Part shown: positions 24,494-41,000 of the stretch, piece by piece
How the letters are laid out: each line of letters opens with the position of its first letter
Position numbering within the stretch: the first letter of the stretch is position 1
From: Sanderia malayensis
Lineage: Eukaryota > Cnidaria > Scyphozoa > Semaeostomeae > Pelagiidae
Length of the DNA stretch: 64,000 bases
Assembly (NCBI GenBank): GCA_013076295.1
Contig: RQOL01000523.1
Span: forward strand, 1 to 64,000
Direction: 5' to 3'
Notes under the pieces: model-generated
Database searches by the model: none
Told to the model about the DNA's origin: nothing
What the model saw: only the letters and a program-made list of their open reading frames with translations
Position numbers and translations under genes: made by a program

Positions 24494-25810
24494 GTTATTT
24501 CACGGATGGTCGAAAGATATAAAGTCAAATATGTTTGAGGCTTTAAGTTTGAGTTTAAGTCACATAAAGTTCTTTATTCTTCAGTCGCCATTTGTCCTCA
24601 TGGCACGGCACATGCAATGCAATGCAGCGCAGGAAGCAGGAAGGGGTGATTTACTGTACTTCCCGCCTTTCCTTTTCAATCTTTATAACTTTCTCAATAA
24701 TTTACTCAAGTTATCATGAACCATTGATCACAAATTAGACACACATTTCCAGAATTTTGAAGGTTTAGCAAATAAGAAAAACATTTTATTAAGAAAATAA
24801 AATAAATTTCAGTAACACAGAAAATAAGTGCACAATCAGAAAGCCTAGACTTGCAAAATAACAAATCATAGCATAAAAAGTACTATGTATGTACATTATA
24901 ATGAATTTTAACATAGTCTTTTTGTGGTATAAGAATGTTTGATCTAGACATAAACAAGTAAATAACGTTCCATTCAATCATGTGTAATCAAAGCTGGATG
25001 TGGAAATCTTTCCTTTACCACTACATTACAATTAACACGAATATGCTATTCTGATCACCTGAGCACTAAAACTAACATTTCTTAATCGAACAAAACCTCT
25101 TCTAATAATTGCAGTTAACAATATGTCTAAAAAGAAATAAAAGTCCATTTTGTTGTTTATAAAATTGACAAAACGGCTTGTGATGAGCAGCAGAGAAATC
25201 ATAATTATTCTAACAACAGTTGAATTGAATTGTATGCCAAATGTACCTTTAACCTCATTCAGATCACTAAAACATTGGATTAAAATGCTGAAAATTATCA
25301 GCCAAAAAGGGCTACTGCCAAACCTAAACACGCATGCAGTGTAGTGTTTATACTCATATCATTTGCATCAAAACTTGCTTTAGACAAACATGCACATTGA
25401 ATATGCAGTTTGTTAACACAAGCAGATGCAAAATGACACAATTATAAAACCTGCCATCCACAAATCTAACCCATATGAGAAAAGTCTATTAATTGATTAA
25501 CCTTAATTTCACAAAACCAAACCACACTATCATCATCATAATTGTAATAATCTTTTGCTCTGGTGTGTATGTATACTTATTACTAGGCTATAAGATGAAA
25601 TGAAATATTATAAGAGTAGACTGTATGATACAAGAAATGATTTACCAGACCCTAAAGAAAAAAACACTTACTATAATGTACTAATAAGCCCGCTGCATCT
25701 CTTACACAGATGGAATAATTCTCCCTTCGCTTAATGAATGTAACGTACCATAAAGGATATTTTTAAAAAAATCATTCTATTTCTCTTTAAATCAGACGCA
25801 TGGTGAACAT
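24494..25810. other. Spacer: SF3A2 promoter side and ARF6 3' UTR
   Basis: AT-rich and without a supported gene. The part below 25811 is probably ARF6 3' UTR; an AATAAA on the minus strand at 24785-24790 could end it, giving a UTR of about 1 kb. The SF3A2 promoter should lie just above 24493. Poly(A) usage cannot be confirmed from sequence. Confidence 0.4.
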
Positions 25811-27492
<1,682 letters not shown>

Positions 27493-27516
27493 TCTGACAA
27501 ATTCTCATAAAAGTTC

Positions 27517-29060
27517 CTACAAAGCAAAATCATATTAATTAATCTTTTGCACAAACAGCAGTACTAAAGTTACAAGTGAAAAATGTTTGCTGAATTAAAC
27601 AAAGAAATATTTAATGGACTGGATCCCCAAATAAAAACAGACAAATTAATAGAAAGCAGGTAGTAATGCAAATAGCTGAAATGCTAAACAAATATGGTTT
27701 TAAAATTCATGCAGTGTTCAATTCTATACCAATTGGCATTCCTGAATAGTTGTGGTGAGATGTCAATTGTAAGAAATTTGTTTAGCAAATTAAAACTTCA
27801 GATGTTTAAATTCTGTAGCTCAAAACAATCCTGGGGAGAATCATTGGATGAAATTTTAAACACATCTTTTAATAGGACTCAATACAATGAGCTTCAGTTA
27901 AGTATGTTATTGCACTTTGAAAATTAATCTGAGATAATGTGAAGCCAAGAACATTTTCTGAAATGACATGTTTCTCCACAGTTGGATACAGTTCTCCCAT
28001 ACAATGGTGATGTAATGGTTAATTTACAATGGTAAGTTACAATGTCAAAATGTTTAAGTTGAACTCTAAAGTCAATTAGGGATAAAGCATGCAAAATATT
28101 TGTCATTAAACAAGGAAGTGCTATCTCCATGTGAAAATTAGCAATATTGCGTGTGCTGTAATGGATTTGAAATCAATTGATTGGTGGTGAGTGGTAAGGA
28201 AGCGAGACATAAACAAAACAAAACAAAACTGGGACCAAGAAAAGTAGGCCCAGTAAAAGCTTCCATGTGGTGATGTGGTAACAATTTCATGGTATCAAAT
28301 CAATAAGTTTTCACTTTCGAATCTTTGAACGTAGAACGATTAGAACCAGAACAGTGTCCAAAGACAATCAAATTTGAAAACAAAAACGTTATTCTATTCA
28401 AATATCATCAAACTTCGGAATTACATTTTTATTTTAGCCAACAGCCGTCTGTGTGCGATGACATGTAATTAGAAATACAGTTCTAAAACATTGTTTGATT
28501 GACTCAAAGCATTTTAACGGGATCTGACAGCAAACAAAAAATTGCCTAGACGTGAAGACATTCTGAGATAGAATACAATTTATTGACAGATTCATTGAAG
28601 AACCCCGGGGTCAGCTCAGTGAGTGAGAAGTAAACTTCCACGAGTTTTATATCATATTTCTCGTACATTTGTTATTTTCATGAGTGGAATATCAAGCAGA
28701 ATTAACTTTGCATAATTAGTGTTGGGTCAATAGTTCCCTAAGATATTAAATATTTGTTTGAAAACATGAAAAAGAACGTTTAAAATCGACGAAGATATGG
28801 ATTGGCGGAGTGGGAGGGCCCAATTATCGTACAACTGACAAGGGCAAAAATACAAACAAGTTTTTTCACTCTGCAATTTACCTATTAAATCAGGGCAATA
28901 TAATTCTGTTATCGAGATGCAAAATGGGCCGAGCAGGGAAGACTCTAAAGTTGCGGGGCTTTGGGAATGAAATGTGACTAGATGTGACTTGAGTCATATC
29001 ATCATGGGACAAGACAAGGCCTAATTGATGGAAGGGACGGCCTACATCATTTATACTCAC
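27517..29060 (-). other. Probable 5' UTR intron of ARF6
   Basis: An acceptor TTTGCTTTGTAG precedes base 27516, 24 nt upstream of the ARF6 ATG. A good donor, CTACG followed by GTGAGTATAA, lies at 29061/29060 on the same strand. Joining them leaves a non-coding first exon ending at 29061. The pairing is inferred from splice-site quality only. No gene is seen within the intron. Confidence 0.4.
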
Positions 29061-29099
29061 CGTAGCGGTTGTGGTTGAAAGCGGAAAGAAATACTTCTA

Positions 29100-32084
29100 A
29101 GCAAATGGTAACTATCGATTCCTTCGAAAATTCTTCACTGATAATAGCAATCTAGGCACATATCCAAATCGAGACAGTAAATGCCAGAGACGTTAGTGTT
29201 TTACAGTACAACGATAAAGCAAGGGCGTGACGTGAATACTTTGCCTTGAAAAACCGTTTGCATGCAAAGCAGGAATGAAAAAGGCTGAAGAAAGATTTGT
29301 TGCTGGAAACTGCAACGTCCCAACTTCTGCCATGCGATTGGTCAATCGCATGAAAGAGCATGGGAACTACTATAAATACAAGCCTATCGTTTTTGATAAC
29401 AACAAAATCAACATGATAATGTTGAAATAATAACAACATCCTATTTATTTTAAATTATTTCAATGAAATTGTTTTTTCCGATTAATATGCAATTAAACCA
29501 AACCTTCGTAATTCGAACACCCAAAGAAAATAAGTGTTTAGAGTTGTCGAGGGTCAAGCATCAGGTTACACAAAGGAAGTAAATCATTGTCCAGGGGAGA
29601 GATTAGTTCGTTATAAGAGAAGGGTTTTATTTTATTTCTTATGTTATTTTCAAAATATTCTAAGCGATAATGCCTTTAGCAGTATATATATTACGTGGTG
29701 TAACAAGCTTTTCTGTGTAAAGTACTTTGAATCCGGTATTTCAAATATTTACCCCGAAACGTCTCCACACAATATTTATCCATACGTCACTCGATGTACA
29801 ATTTGCACGACTAATTATGATGTAATTTGTTGTAAGTATTCACCACGCAAGTTACTGATTGCTACACAAATCACCAATTGCTTATTAAACAGCACGAAAT
29901 TCGCAATTAATAAACGGATATCTGGATAATTAAAGCCTGCAACAATGTTAGCCCCGGGTGGGTTGGAAGCGTGGCAAAATAAACGTGTCTATTTTCAACC
30001 TCTCGTCTCAAAACTGAAGGAACTGCTAGCCGGTACGGCTAGCAGTTCCATTTGGAACGGTTCCGACAGTTCCCGTGTAAACGGGAGGCCTAATCGTACT
30101 CATTTTGGTACGGTTCCAAATGGAACCGGTCCCGTGTAAACGCAGCCTAAAATAAGTCAAGTTGTACACTTCGGATAGGATATATGCTATAATTTCCCTT
30201 TACCTGCATGTCATTCCGCTTTGCTGTCGTTAAAGATTGATTTCTTAAATTTCCACAGAACAAAAAACTGAAATGGATGTCAAATACTCATCTAAAAGCA
30301 ATTGTTTTCTGCTTTCTGCATCACGTGAATTGGCCATAGTCGCAGTCTCTATTGCATAATTCATGATGCAACATGCTGCAAAACTGAACTCAAACAGCGC
30401 CTTGCGGGGGAGTTGGACCAATTTCATAAATATACAAACATAAGTTGAATCTTACGGCAGCTACGAAGACAGCATGTAAGAGCAAGCTGGAAAGATGCAA
30501 AATTCTTCCTTTTCTGCATCCTGGGGCAGGAATAAAATCTACAATGAAATCTTTTGACGGGCAATGAAATTATATGAAGACTTATACCTGCGTAGTGCAA
30601 TTTACTCTCGGTTTAAAAATTTCAGATTATGCATTGCAGACTGCAAAACAATACTTTTACAACGGATTTGGGGGGTGAATGGAGGCATGCTGGAAAAGAG
30701 GACCCAAAACCTCAGGTGAGGACCCAGGACCTAAGACCTGGGGCCTAGGACCCAGGAGAAGTGAGTGTGTTTTCATTAGTTATTCTGTGTTATTGCATTG
30801 TGTCTTTGTGTTATTGCATTAGTTATTTTAATTCAGGCATCAACACTAGGCACCCAGACCATATTATTAGAACAGCACTAGTGTGAAAATGCAACAGAAC
30901 ATACGAATAAAAAATTATAATTTAAAAGTGACACATTAAAATTAATGGAACAATTTGCGAGAGTTTGCTAATGTTAAAAAGTGCCTTGCCTTGGAGTGAA
31001 AATTAATTTGTATTTGCTGCAGCACAGGGATAATTAAAGTGAAAATGCAGAGTTTTCAATTCAGGGGGTTGTAAAGTCATCTTTTACGGTATGCCCTGAA
31101 TGGAGACTTCAAACAAAATATTTAAGCTCAGAATGTAAACAAAGTAAATCTGATGTAATTATCAGTAAAACAAGACAAATAAACAAGTAAATAATGTCCC
31201 GTTGTTGATTTATGACTATTCTCGTGTACATATTTACAAGTTATAACAACACTAATAATGATAATAAACCCCAATAAATAGAAATAGTTCATTTTCTGCT
31301 CAAAAACCTATCTTGTATAGAATTTTTACATCATGCCTCATTGTCGTTTGTATAATTACAAAGTAGATAATGTTTAGCTATTGCCAAGTTTCTGGCTAAG
31401 AGCTACTTGGTCTACTTACATAAATAAAAATGTTGCCTCGTTATCAAACCCCGGCCTCGAAATAAGATATTTCTATAGATTTATGTTTATTTATTATTAT
31501 CAACTAAAACTTGTTTAATTTTACTTGCTCTGTCACTTAATTTTGGCGAAAGCAACAGAAAATAGAAATTTTTCTGTCGGATTCGAAATATGAAAAAGAC
31601 CTCCGACTGTCTAAAATCAAATATTCAAGTCAGTGCAAAATTAAAAAAACAAAAAAAAATCGTATATCAAAGTTAGCTGAGCCAATACCCATTTGGGTCA
31701 GCCCTATCTTCCCAATTCCCACCATTACAATATGTAAAACCATCAAAAATGGTGCCCCACCTTAACGTTAAAATACTTCCGATGTCCCTTGTCCTGGCTG
31801 ATGCTATATTACCAGGTTAACTAAACACAAACTGCTGACTTGGTAAACGCCATTATGAAATCATTGCAAGTGAAATTGGATGGGAAGTAGAGACAAGAAC
31901 CGGTAAATTAGAAAATGTTCGTTATCCAAGGTTAGAAACTATATTCCAATTCATCTTGCATTTCTTGGAAACACATCTCTTGGAAAGTACTACTTCCTTC
32001 TGCCCTTATACAGGGTATTAACGTGGATCGTATTAGCATCACAAAGGTAGTAAATACCTTTATGCACCATAGTAGAGGAAGTGT
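29100..32084. other. Spacer between ARF6 5' side and RASEF 3' end
   Basis: About 3 kb with no supported gene. It holds the ARF6 promoter region, a hairpin-rich repeat at 30018-30145, a small direct repeat of GACCCAGGACCTA type words near 30700-30755, and the RASEF 3' UTR. The 131-codon plus-strand frame at 29534 is AT-rich with no domain and is not called. Confidence 0.5.
30018..30145. repeat. Hairpin-rich fold-back element remnant
   Basis: Contains a 13-bp hairpin (ggaactgctagcc, 5-base loop, reverse complement) followed by inverted copies of ggttccaaatggaacc-type sequence. It ends cccgtgtaaacgcagcc, a terminus style seen in MITEs. The opposite terminus was not found. Confidence 0.45.
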
Positions 32085-35000
32085 TTATTTGCAGCAGCCT
32101 GGCTTCTTCTTGGCCTCCGGCGTTTCTCCAAGAGTCATGCCTGTTGACGCATCGTGCTTATCGCCTTGCGATTCCAGCATCCTGAAAAAGAAAAATAATA
32201 CAAAACGCTTTAAAACAAACCTCGAACGGGATTGGATGAATCGTTCATACCCGATGAGCTCGATACTAGCAAGTTAATTCAATGCAAATCACACTGCAGT
32301 AAAAAGGATACTGCCAAATGTTGATCGAACAAAAAATCCATCAGAGACGTTGGATGTATTGGCGCCCTGGCGGAGCAGGGAAGTTGAAGAAAAATGGGAA
32401 CATTAGTAAGTCCTCTCCCCAACGTCCCTGAGAGGTATTTAGCTTAGGGCCTGTTTATATGAGCCCGCTAAGCGGGCTGGCTCGGTAAGCGGGCTGATTT
32501 TTCTCGTATGTTTATATGGGCTTTTCTAGCCCGTCTGCCGAGACACAAATGTGGCGCGAGATTTTTAACCAAACAACGAAGCATTCTCATTTTCAAACAA
32601 GGAGGCCATTTTCAGACGCAGCTCTTTGTACTGAATGGGCTTGTCCGCATCGAAATCTAAATTCTTATAAGACATGGCTGTCTTGTATTGATGCAGGCAG
32701 GTAATAAGTTGCTCCATCATTTCGGGTTTCCATCGAACAGAAGCTTTTTTGTTGGTTGCGCTGCTCGTTGTCGCCATTTTGAAGTAGTTTCATGAAATGA
32801 AAAAAGCAGTTGGTGCATGCGCACTTTGCTTCAATTCAGCCCGGCAAGCGAGCTGGAGTGTTTACATGGATAAATTTTTATCTCGCCAAACGAGATCTCG
32901 CCACACAACAGGCGAGATCCCGCTTACCGGGCTGGCTGGCTTCTCCATATAAACGAAAACCAATTTTCTTGCTGATTCTTTAAGAAGGCGAGATCTCGCT
33001 TACCGAGCCAGCCCGCTTAGCGGGCTCATATAAACAGGCCCTAAGAGGGCACAGATGTCTCGCGGTGCAGGTAATGAAATCATAAAAAAATCATTTTTCT
33101 CGATATCACTAAGAAAAAAACTCAGAACTTTATAAAGCAAAGCAACCCTTAGAGTTAACATGCCCAGGTCAAAGCATGCAAGACTAATCCAAGGTTTTTC
33201 TTTTAACAAGCTGTGGTTGTTCTTGGTTAAAGACTGTCACTTGATATTCTTACGGATTAGTAAATTTGTTGCAGCGATTCGTTTGTGTTTCATCAGCTTC
33301 CCTAATACAGTAGCTTTTCCTTGAGCTATTATAGAGTCGCATGTTGAAAAGGAATTACAAATAACTGGCTATTTTCAACAGGAAGATTAAACAGGTAAAT
33401 GCTTGCAAACAAAACTCTTACCTCGCCAGCTGTTGAACAGCTTCGGTGATGTTGGTATTGCTTCTAGAACTTGTTTCGATGAAAAACGCATCAATACTCT
33501 AAGAACGAAGAATTGGCATATTAACAATATTGAAGTGAAAATAAATCCACTTTTCATAGATACTCATTTCAATCCAAGGAAGTGCTTAGTTTTCGATAGA
33601 GTAAAATAACAAACGCCCCCACTTTTAAACGCCCCATTTAATAAAAGCCAATGTAAAACCTAAAAATCTACATAAAAATCTGGGGTGGTTGCTGGACGTA
33701 ACATAGTATATACAACAGTGGGAAAAATTCTTGGTACCCCAAGAATACAGAAAAGGGCTATCAACAATGTAAACTTCTCTCTTCGCGGCCTTTATTGAAG
33801 CCCCACCCTTCCCCCTAAAATAATGTTCTCCTCTTAATCAGACCCTTGTGGTATCCATGCAAATGGAATTTTGTCGATATGTAATAACAGAGACAACATT
33901 GTTTGTGGGAGAAAAGGGAGCTGGCAATCGTAAACCTTACCTGTGCTAATTGCTCTCCTTGTTCACGAGTGATAACCGGCCTGTCTTTCGCCCTTGCGGA
34001 GGATCGTAAATCCATTTTGTTTCCGCAAAGCATGATGGGAACAGGTTTGATAGAGTTGTCCTAAAAATAAGCAAGACATAATTTGCCATGAGTCAATCAC
34101 TACGCTTGGCTATAATATTGTCAAAATATAAATCAAAACAGATCACAGAGATATTACTAAATCAAAGTAGAAAGACAAGCCCGATTTATCCAGCGGCAAA
34201 ATTAAACTGTCTACTGAATGAATCAATTAATTTTCATGAGAAAAATTGCACAACTTTCATCAACTTTACGCACAAAACGGTTTCCTGTTGGTTTTCTCAG
34301 CTGATAAATTTAATCCACCACGTTTTATTGGTAATACAATTTACAATCACAATGGAAAAAGACCAAGTTAACTTGAGACACAAAGCCAGATTTGGAAATC
34401 CTTCGAAAGCATTCTTCAACGCAAATTGCATTAAAATAATATGCCTGAGATATAGAAAGTAGCTGAATTGTTTTATAGAACTCCTTGCTCAAAACTCTGA
34501 TTGTATTCGCTTTTTCTCATTTTCCTTTCTCCTTCGCAGAGGTCTCTTAACTTTACTAGGACTGAATTGTCTTGGCCAAGTCCATGCAACTGATAACAAT
34601 TGTAACACTAGGCTATCCATTTTAATACTAGGCTGTGCCAAAGAGTCCTATTTCTTATTTACGGGGAAATACTGCATAGCTACCTAATAGCAAGCTGTCA
34701 CGAATAGGACTGAGGTTAGGTGGACAACTGCACTTACCCTTATCGATTCCGTCCAATCCCGAACGTTGAGGAAGGATGATTCACTGGTGACGTCATACAA
34801 CAGAAACACTCCATCCACGCGTCGAAAATAGGACTTTGCAATACTTCGAAACCTATGTCGTAGGAAAATAAAACAAATACCAGATTACATAACAGTGTAT
34901 CTAACTCTTATATATTATTACATTATACATTGTCAGTCAGCAATTGCTCTTCGACAATGGAGCCTCGATCTGACGGGACACGCAAGTGCCTCGCCGTCGT

Positions 35001-38000
35001 TATTTGGAGGTGAGAGTCAGTAGAGATGATACCAATAATCCGCTATAAAGAGGTGTTCGTTATGAGATTCTATGAATAGACCAGTGAGTCTGTAAGTCAA
35101 CGTCACTGCGTAACACCCACTACTCTATCCTGCGCAGCAATGTGAATCAGTTTCAGTTCACCTACCTTTCCTGTCCTGCCGTATCCCATAGCTGCAAGGA
35201 AATTAAATGTCCGTCTATATCCATGTTTTTCATCTGAAAGTCCACACCTGCAAGTAAAAGCAGTCAGCATGAAATCACACGAAGTCATATGAAGCCCAAA
35301 AATGTCTTCGTTAAACGATAAATTGCTAAGACAATGATATCTTATTGTTTGGTATGAAATGGTTCGAAGGACCCAGCAAGAGATGAGGACTTTTTATTAA
35401 AGTACCCCCTTTCATAACTAAATAATGGATCTTTTAAACTATCCACAAATTGCCACATAGCGTATATTTGAACTTAAACTCACCAAGCGTGGAGTTTAAC
35501 GATGGATAGAACTTGTCCTTGCATAGTCGCACGATGAAACTGGATTTCCCAACGGCTGCATCGCCGGCTAGCACAAGCTTGTACGTCCTCTCCGGCTTTC
35601 TTAGATCAGGATCAGGGTTCTATGAAATGAGATAAACACGAATGTTTATATTCAATTCGTACACACATGTGTATAGCTATTACATGACGTTTCTTCCAAG
35701 CTCTCACACAATGGAGGTAGCATAAAGGAAGCAAATTTAATGCATGGCCTTAAACTACTGTCAATTATGCACAATTCGGCTTAAATTTAATTCCATCTAA
35801 TGAATATGGACAGATAGGTAAGCTCTCCGTCTTTTTAAATGCTTCTGAGAAACCAGCCATGGTAGAGCAACCATTTGCAATTTGGGCTTCTTGTAATTCG
35901 AACACTTTCGTGTTCCCCAAGTCGTTTCAATTACACAGAGTTGACGGCACACCACCAAAGAAAACAACTGGAGCACATGACAAAAAACGTCACAAACGCA
36001 CCGCATTATTGTCGCTGAATTCCACCCGGCTGCCGTTGGGCAGTCGCTCTTCATACGTTACATCAGCGTCGCTGTCGAGATCCGAGCCGGATGACGTCAT
36101 TTCTTTAATTCGCTGCAGTTCACCAATGGTCATATCGTCTTCGTCGATCTCTTCGTCCGACTGCTGACGCGCATACATGCTCAGCTGAAATAACAACATT
36201 TATTATAATATGGGACGATATGGACGTTATGGGACGCTGATAGGGGCGTTGGAAGATTCGACCTTTTCAAATTGCAAAAAAGTACTCTAAAAATAGGCGA
36301 AAAACACAAAATTTAACAAATAAAGGGCTGCTCAAAGTGCCCTTGAACTGTTGTGCTTTCATGCTTTTCAAATTCTCCATACGTTACAGAAAATGAATGA
36401 CATTTGCATAGAATTTCAACGGTGTGGTTGGTAAGTATACTGACCTCGTCCTCGAGATTCTGTATGACTGAATATGACGAGTTGATTCCAGATGTCGTGT
36501 CAGAAGCACTTTCATCCTTGAATGACAAAATCACAATTAACAACATTCAATACAATTACTTTACCTTCAAAAAAGTTCCCTGAAAACAATCAGGAGACAA
36601 TATACAGTAAGAAAACGTCACTAAAAACTAGGTTTTCCCAATCAGTCTGTTGTTTTCGGGCAATAGGCTATGGTTCTACCTATTGTTTTGTGATAAAATG
36701 TAGCATGAAGTTTCTCCTGAATCAGTTCCTTGGTTATAGGTTCTTACAATGCAGCACATGTGCTGTACCGTACACAACTGCATGCAAAACATTATAAAGC
36801 TCACCAAGACACGAATACTGTATCTTATGACAATGTTTGTGTTTGGATACTGAAGAGACATTGGGTACTGTTTGGGGACAGAATGGTATTTAGGGCACAA
36901 ATACTCAACCACTTTACAATCAATCTGCATAGATATTAACTCTCAATTTAAATAATTTAATATTATATTAGCAGTTATGTATTTTATAGTTTAGGTGTGC
37001 ATTTAATTTTTAATGATTATGTTTTTATACCTGCCGGGTTAGAGGGATTCCTTGTCTTCGCCTTGCAGCACTCGCCAAACTGTCATTGGAAACCGGTTCG
37101 GTAACTTGCGTTCTTGCGTCAGTTTCTCGGTCCGTGTAGTTACTTGTTGTGTCCCAGTAATCCGGTAAAGTCGATTTAGTATCCGCAGGGATGTCTCCGG
37201 CTTTCTGAAGTTCATTATTCACCTTTTCATTCTGCAAACTATCCGACATAGCTACGTTTTTAATCGCACTATCCGCACAACAACAACGACCGGCTAAAGT
37301 TTCCGAAGCATCGATAGGATTTTTACAGACCAAGCAATTGTCTTCCACAAGATGCTCTTGCTCATCGCGTAAATCATTCTCAAAGTCCGGTTCAATTGTC
37401 CGTTCGCTATTTTGTTCCGACAAGGCGGTATCCTCTTCGAGCTGGTCTTTACTTTGGTCCAGTAATACCTCACTGACTTGTATCGATTTATCCAGTGGTA
37501 ACATTGGATCACCTTCGCGACACACACAACCGTCTCCTTCGCAAACGTGCAAAGATATCTCGGCATCGTTTTCGTCCGGAAAATCCCTCGTAACATCGGC
37601 TTGCACGGCAACATCTTTGCACCCGGGTTCGGCCTCGTCATTGGGTAACTCATCACATTTCTCACAAGTCATACCGGGCCGCTGTTCGGAGCATTGGCAG
37701 TCAGGTTCGTCAAACATGTCCGTGTTCACAAACAACTCACTTTCATCTTCTTGCACTGTAACCTGTTCAATAAGTTCTTCATCAACCATGTTGTCAGGTT
37801 TTTTACAAACCTCGCATATGTCATTGTCATTATTACAGTCATAATCACAAGTACATTGTCTGTTTTCGTTGAGTCGGTTTTCGTTGAGTCGGTTTTCGGT
37901 TTCATGCTCGGCTTCAGAAGACTAGAATCGAATATTTTATTTATCTTCAATTTTGGGTTTAGAATAAACTAGCTAGTTTGTTAGTATTAAATTTTAAACA

Positions 38001-41000
38001 CTATTTTTGGCCTATCAACTCTCTCTGTTGGTGTAAATATATTATTACTTCTCTTTAGTTTTATCTTTGTCTAATTTTACTTTCAAGCTTAACAAATTCA
38101 GTCCAAATCATTTTCATTTGCTTTAAATCTTATAAAGATAACGATCTTCGAAATTTAAATTGTTATGTTTTTATTATTAATGATTTATCATGTTGTGAAC
38201 AGGATAATTTAGCATAATTTTACTTTGCCCGATAATGAAAGAAGTATCTCCCGCTACTAAGTTATCCTGTTCACGACACGATAAATCATCAATAGTATGA
38301 ATCCTGAACAGACAAGCCAAACCAATGTTTTATTTTTATGTGGATTATCCGTAATGTTTACATACTGGCCTGTTTCCATATGAAATATGAAAACATCGCA
38401 GTGACCATTAAGTACCTGTTCCTATATTTCAAATGGAAACCTGTTATATATTCCAATGGGAGACATTAGGCATCCAGTGAAGTCGCAGGCTATACATATT
38501 ATGACAATGAATAGAATAGAAAATGAAAAAAAGAGATATATACCGTGGTCGATATACTCGATTTTCGATGTTGTCTTGATGGATTCCTCCTTGGCGAACT
38601 GGTACTCGAAGGCCTATCCACTTTCGATGATTTCGAATTTCTCGAGCTACAAAATGGGGAGCAGTCGTAGAAATAAAATTAATCCAGCTGAAGCATCGCA
38701 GCACGTGCAACACATTAGCCAGCAAAGCAATGTTGCAGTTATAGCGGCACAGCTTTTAGTTGCACTTAATGCACTGCAGCACGTAGAGCAATATAGCCAG
38801 TGGCATAGCGGAGTAGTGTGGGGCCCATCAGAGTAGTGGTTCAGGGGTCTTTTTTGCAAATAAAGTTTAACTGCATTACAACTTTACCTTTTAGTTTATA
38901 ACGATAACTTTAAGTTTAACTAACAACTTTTCACAATTTCGCGGGGTCCGCCTCGAGGCCCAACTGTTTGGGGGCCCTTAGTTTTGTGCTTAAAGGTGTA
39001 TACCGTGCATTCCCCCATTGAATGTAGCACTTGGAACATCTCCACTCTTACAACATTATAGTTCATGGAACATTGCATCATTTAGATCAATCTGGCTTGT
39101 AGTATACTATAGCTCATGGGCGCCGTAACTCTTAGAACAGTGGAGCAATTAGAACACTATAGCACTTAGAGTGGTAAAGTGCAAATAGCACTGTATCATA
39201 TAAAGTAGTGTTGCTATTAAAGCATGTGTCATTATATGATGAAAGAACATCAATAGGCGAGAGCTATAGAAGGGCAGACTTACCTACTACGCGAGTCTGT
39301 TCTGCTTGGAGCCGACGAATTATAATCACTGAGAGAACTACGACGTGATGAATTCTTAGATGATCTCTTCTGAAATTGAAAAAAGAAACGTGTTATATAG
39401 TGAAGTTAATAAAGCAGTAACATAGCAAGCAAGCTGTACCATGAACACAATACGGCTAAAAACCCCAAAAAACATTGCTTCACTATGGATTGTCTCCACA
39501 TCACAGAAAACATTGCTTCACTATGAATTATCTCTGCATCACAGTAAACATTGTTTCACTATGGATTATCTCTCCATCACAGTAAACATTGCTTTACTAT
39601 GAAGTATCTCTACATGATTTGAGAGTAAGAATGCAAGGATATCGCTGTGACAATCAATCATAAAAACTTACCAATTCTTTCTTTTTCACCGAATGTGATA
39701 ATAGCTAAAAGATAAAAAAACGCTTAAATTTGCTTCAAATTACCAACAACAAATTACTTCTAAACGAGCCCAGTAAAAGTGGTGTTCTGTTATGATGTAG
39801 CTACGATATTTATAGCACAAAATATCTATATTTCTAACTATATTTAATATTGCAGTGGAAGCCTAACAGTCGATGCATCCAGCATTTCATTGTCACCCTT
39901 CGTTTCAATTTACTCCATGTATGCTTTAGATTTGGCCATCGGTAACTCAAACAATTGATAATTGGCACGTCTGAAGTACTTCAAAGTTGGGAAGGCAGGG
40001 GTAAAATAAGCACCATCAGAAAAAGGAAACATTCTGAGAAAGTAAAGGGTACCATTTGCGCAAACGTGGAACACTTCAGTGTCAAGGGACACGTGTCCCT
40101 TGGGCTTCCCCCCCCCCTTGGCGACATTTCTTGTTATCAACTTGAACAAATTTGTTTGTCCCTGGGTTGTTCGAATTTAGGTTATTCAACTGTAGTAATA
40201 CGTACTACTACCCCAGGTATCAACTGCTTAAATTGCAACATGTTTAAACGAAAATAGAGACTTACTCCCAAAGCTTCTCGAAGTTCGTCGTTGCTTTCAC
40301 TTAATCTCTTGTTAGTGTCGCTAGAAAATAACCCGTCATATCGTGAAACCATAAAGTGTAACAAAACAAAACAATGGACAAGATGAGAAACAATCGAAAG
40401 ATGGATTATTATAAAGTCGATCCCGATGTATTTTCATTTGAATTGTGTAGACGTAATTAGAAATAATTTGATGCAGAATTATTTTAAGGATGAGCCTGTT
40501 TTAATGTAAAAAGAAACACACCATAATATTCTAAGTTGTTCCATCATCTGTTCCTTTTCTTTGGCTGATAAAGAGTCGTCGACAACGCTGGCCCTACTAT
40601 TGTTCATGTTTCGAAACTGCAATAAAGAAAAACGATTTCAGAAAACATGCATCAAAATCATCCAGCACTTGACAGACATAACTGTACAGACAATAATTTC
40701 CATCAAACAAAGAAGTATGCCTCAACGTCAGATAAGATGTGTAGTTGTAAGTAAGAGTTCAAAGCCACAAAGTTACAGTGTTCAGTAATGTTTATGTATG
40801 TCACTGGTCTGGTTATTGTTTTAATTTTCTTCTAATATTTGATACAAGTCAAGCGCAGTATAATATTAAATTTTAATTATATATACAATCTTCGACTGTC
40901 TTTCAATTTTATCATCCATAGTATCCTATATTTAGCATATCCTATATTTAAAGTTGTTAATATTCGGAGTGTGGGTTCATTATATTAACAGACTTCAATG

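Noticed and set aside
29534..29929. Plus-strand 131-codon frame
   Set aside because: AT-rich composition with no domain, no splice context and no signal peptide; a chance frame is more likely.
37338..37844. Plus-strand Ser-rich 168-codon frame
   Set aside because: It is antisense to the acidic Cys-rich RASEF exon, which has matching splice borders and phase.
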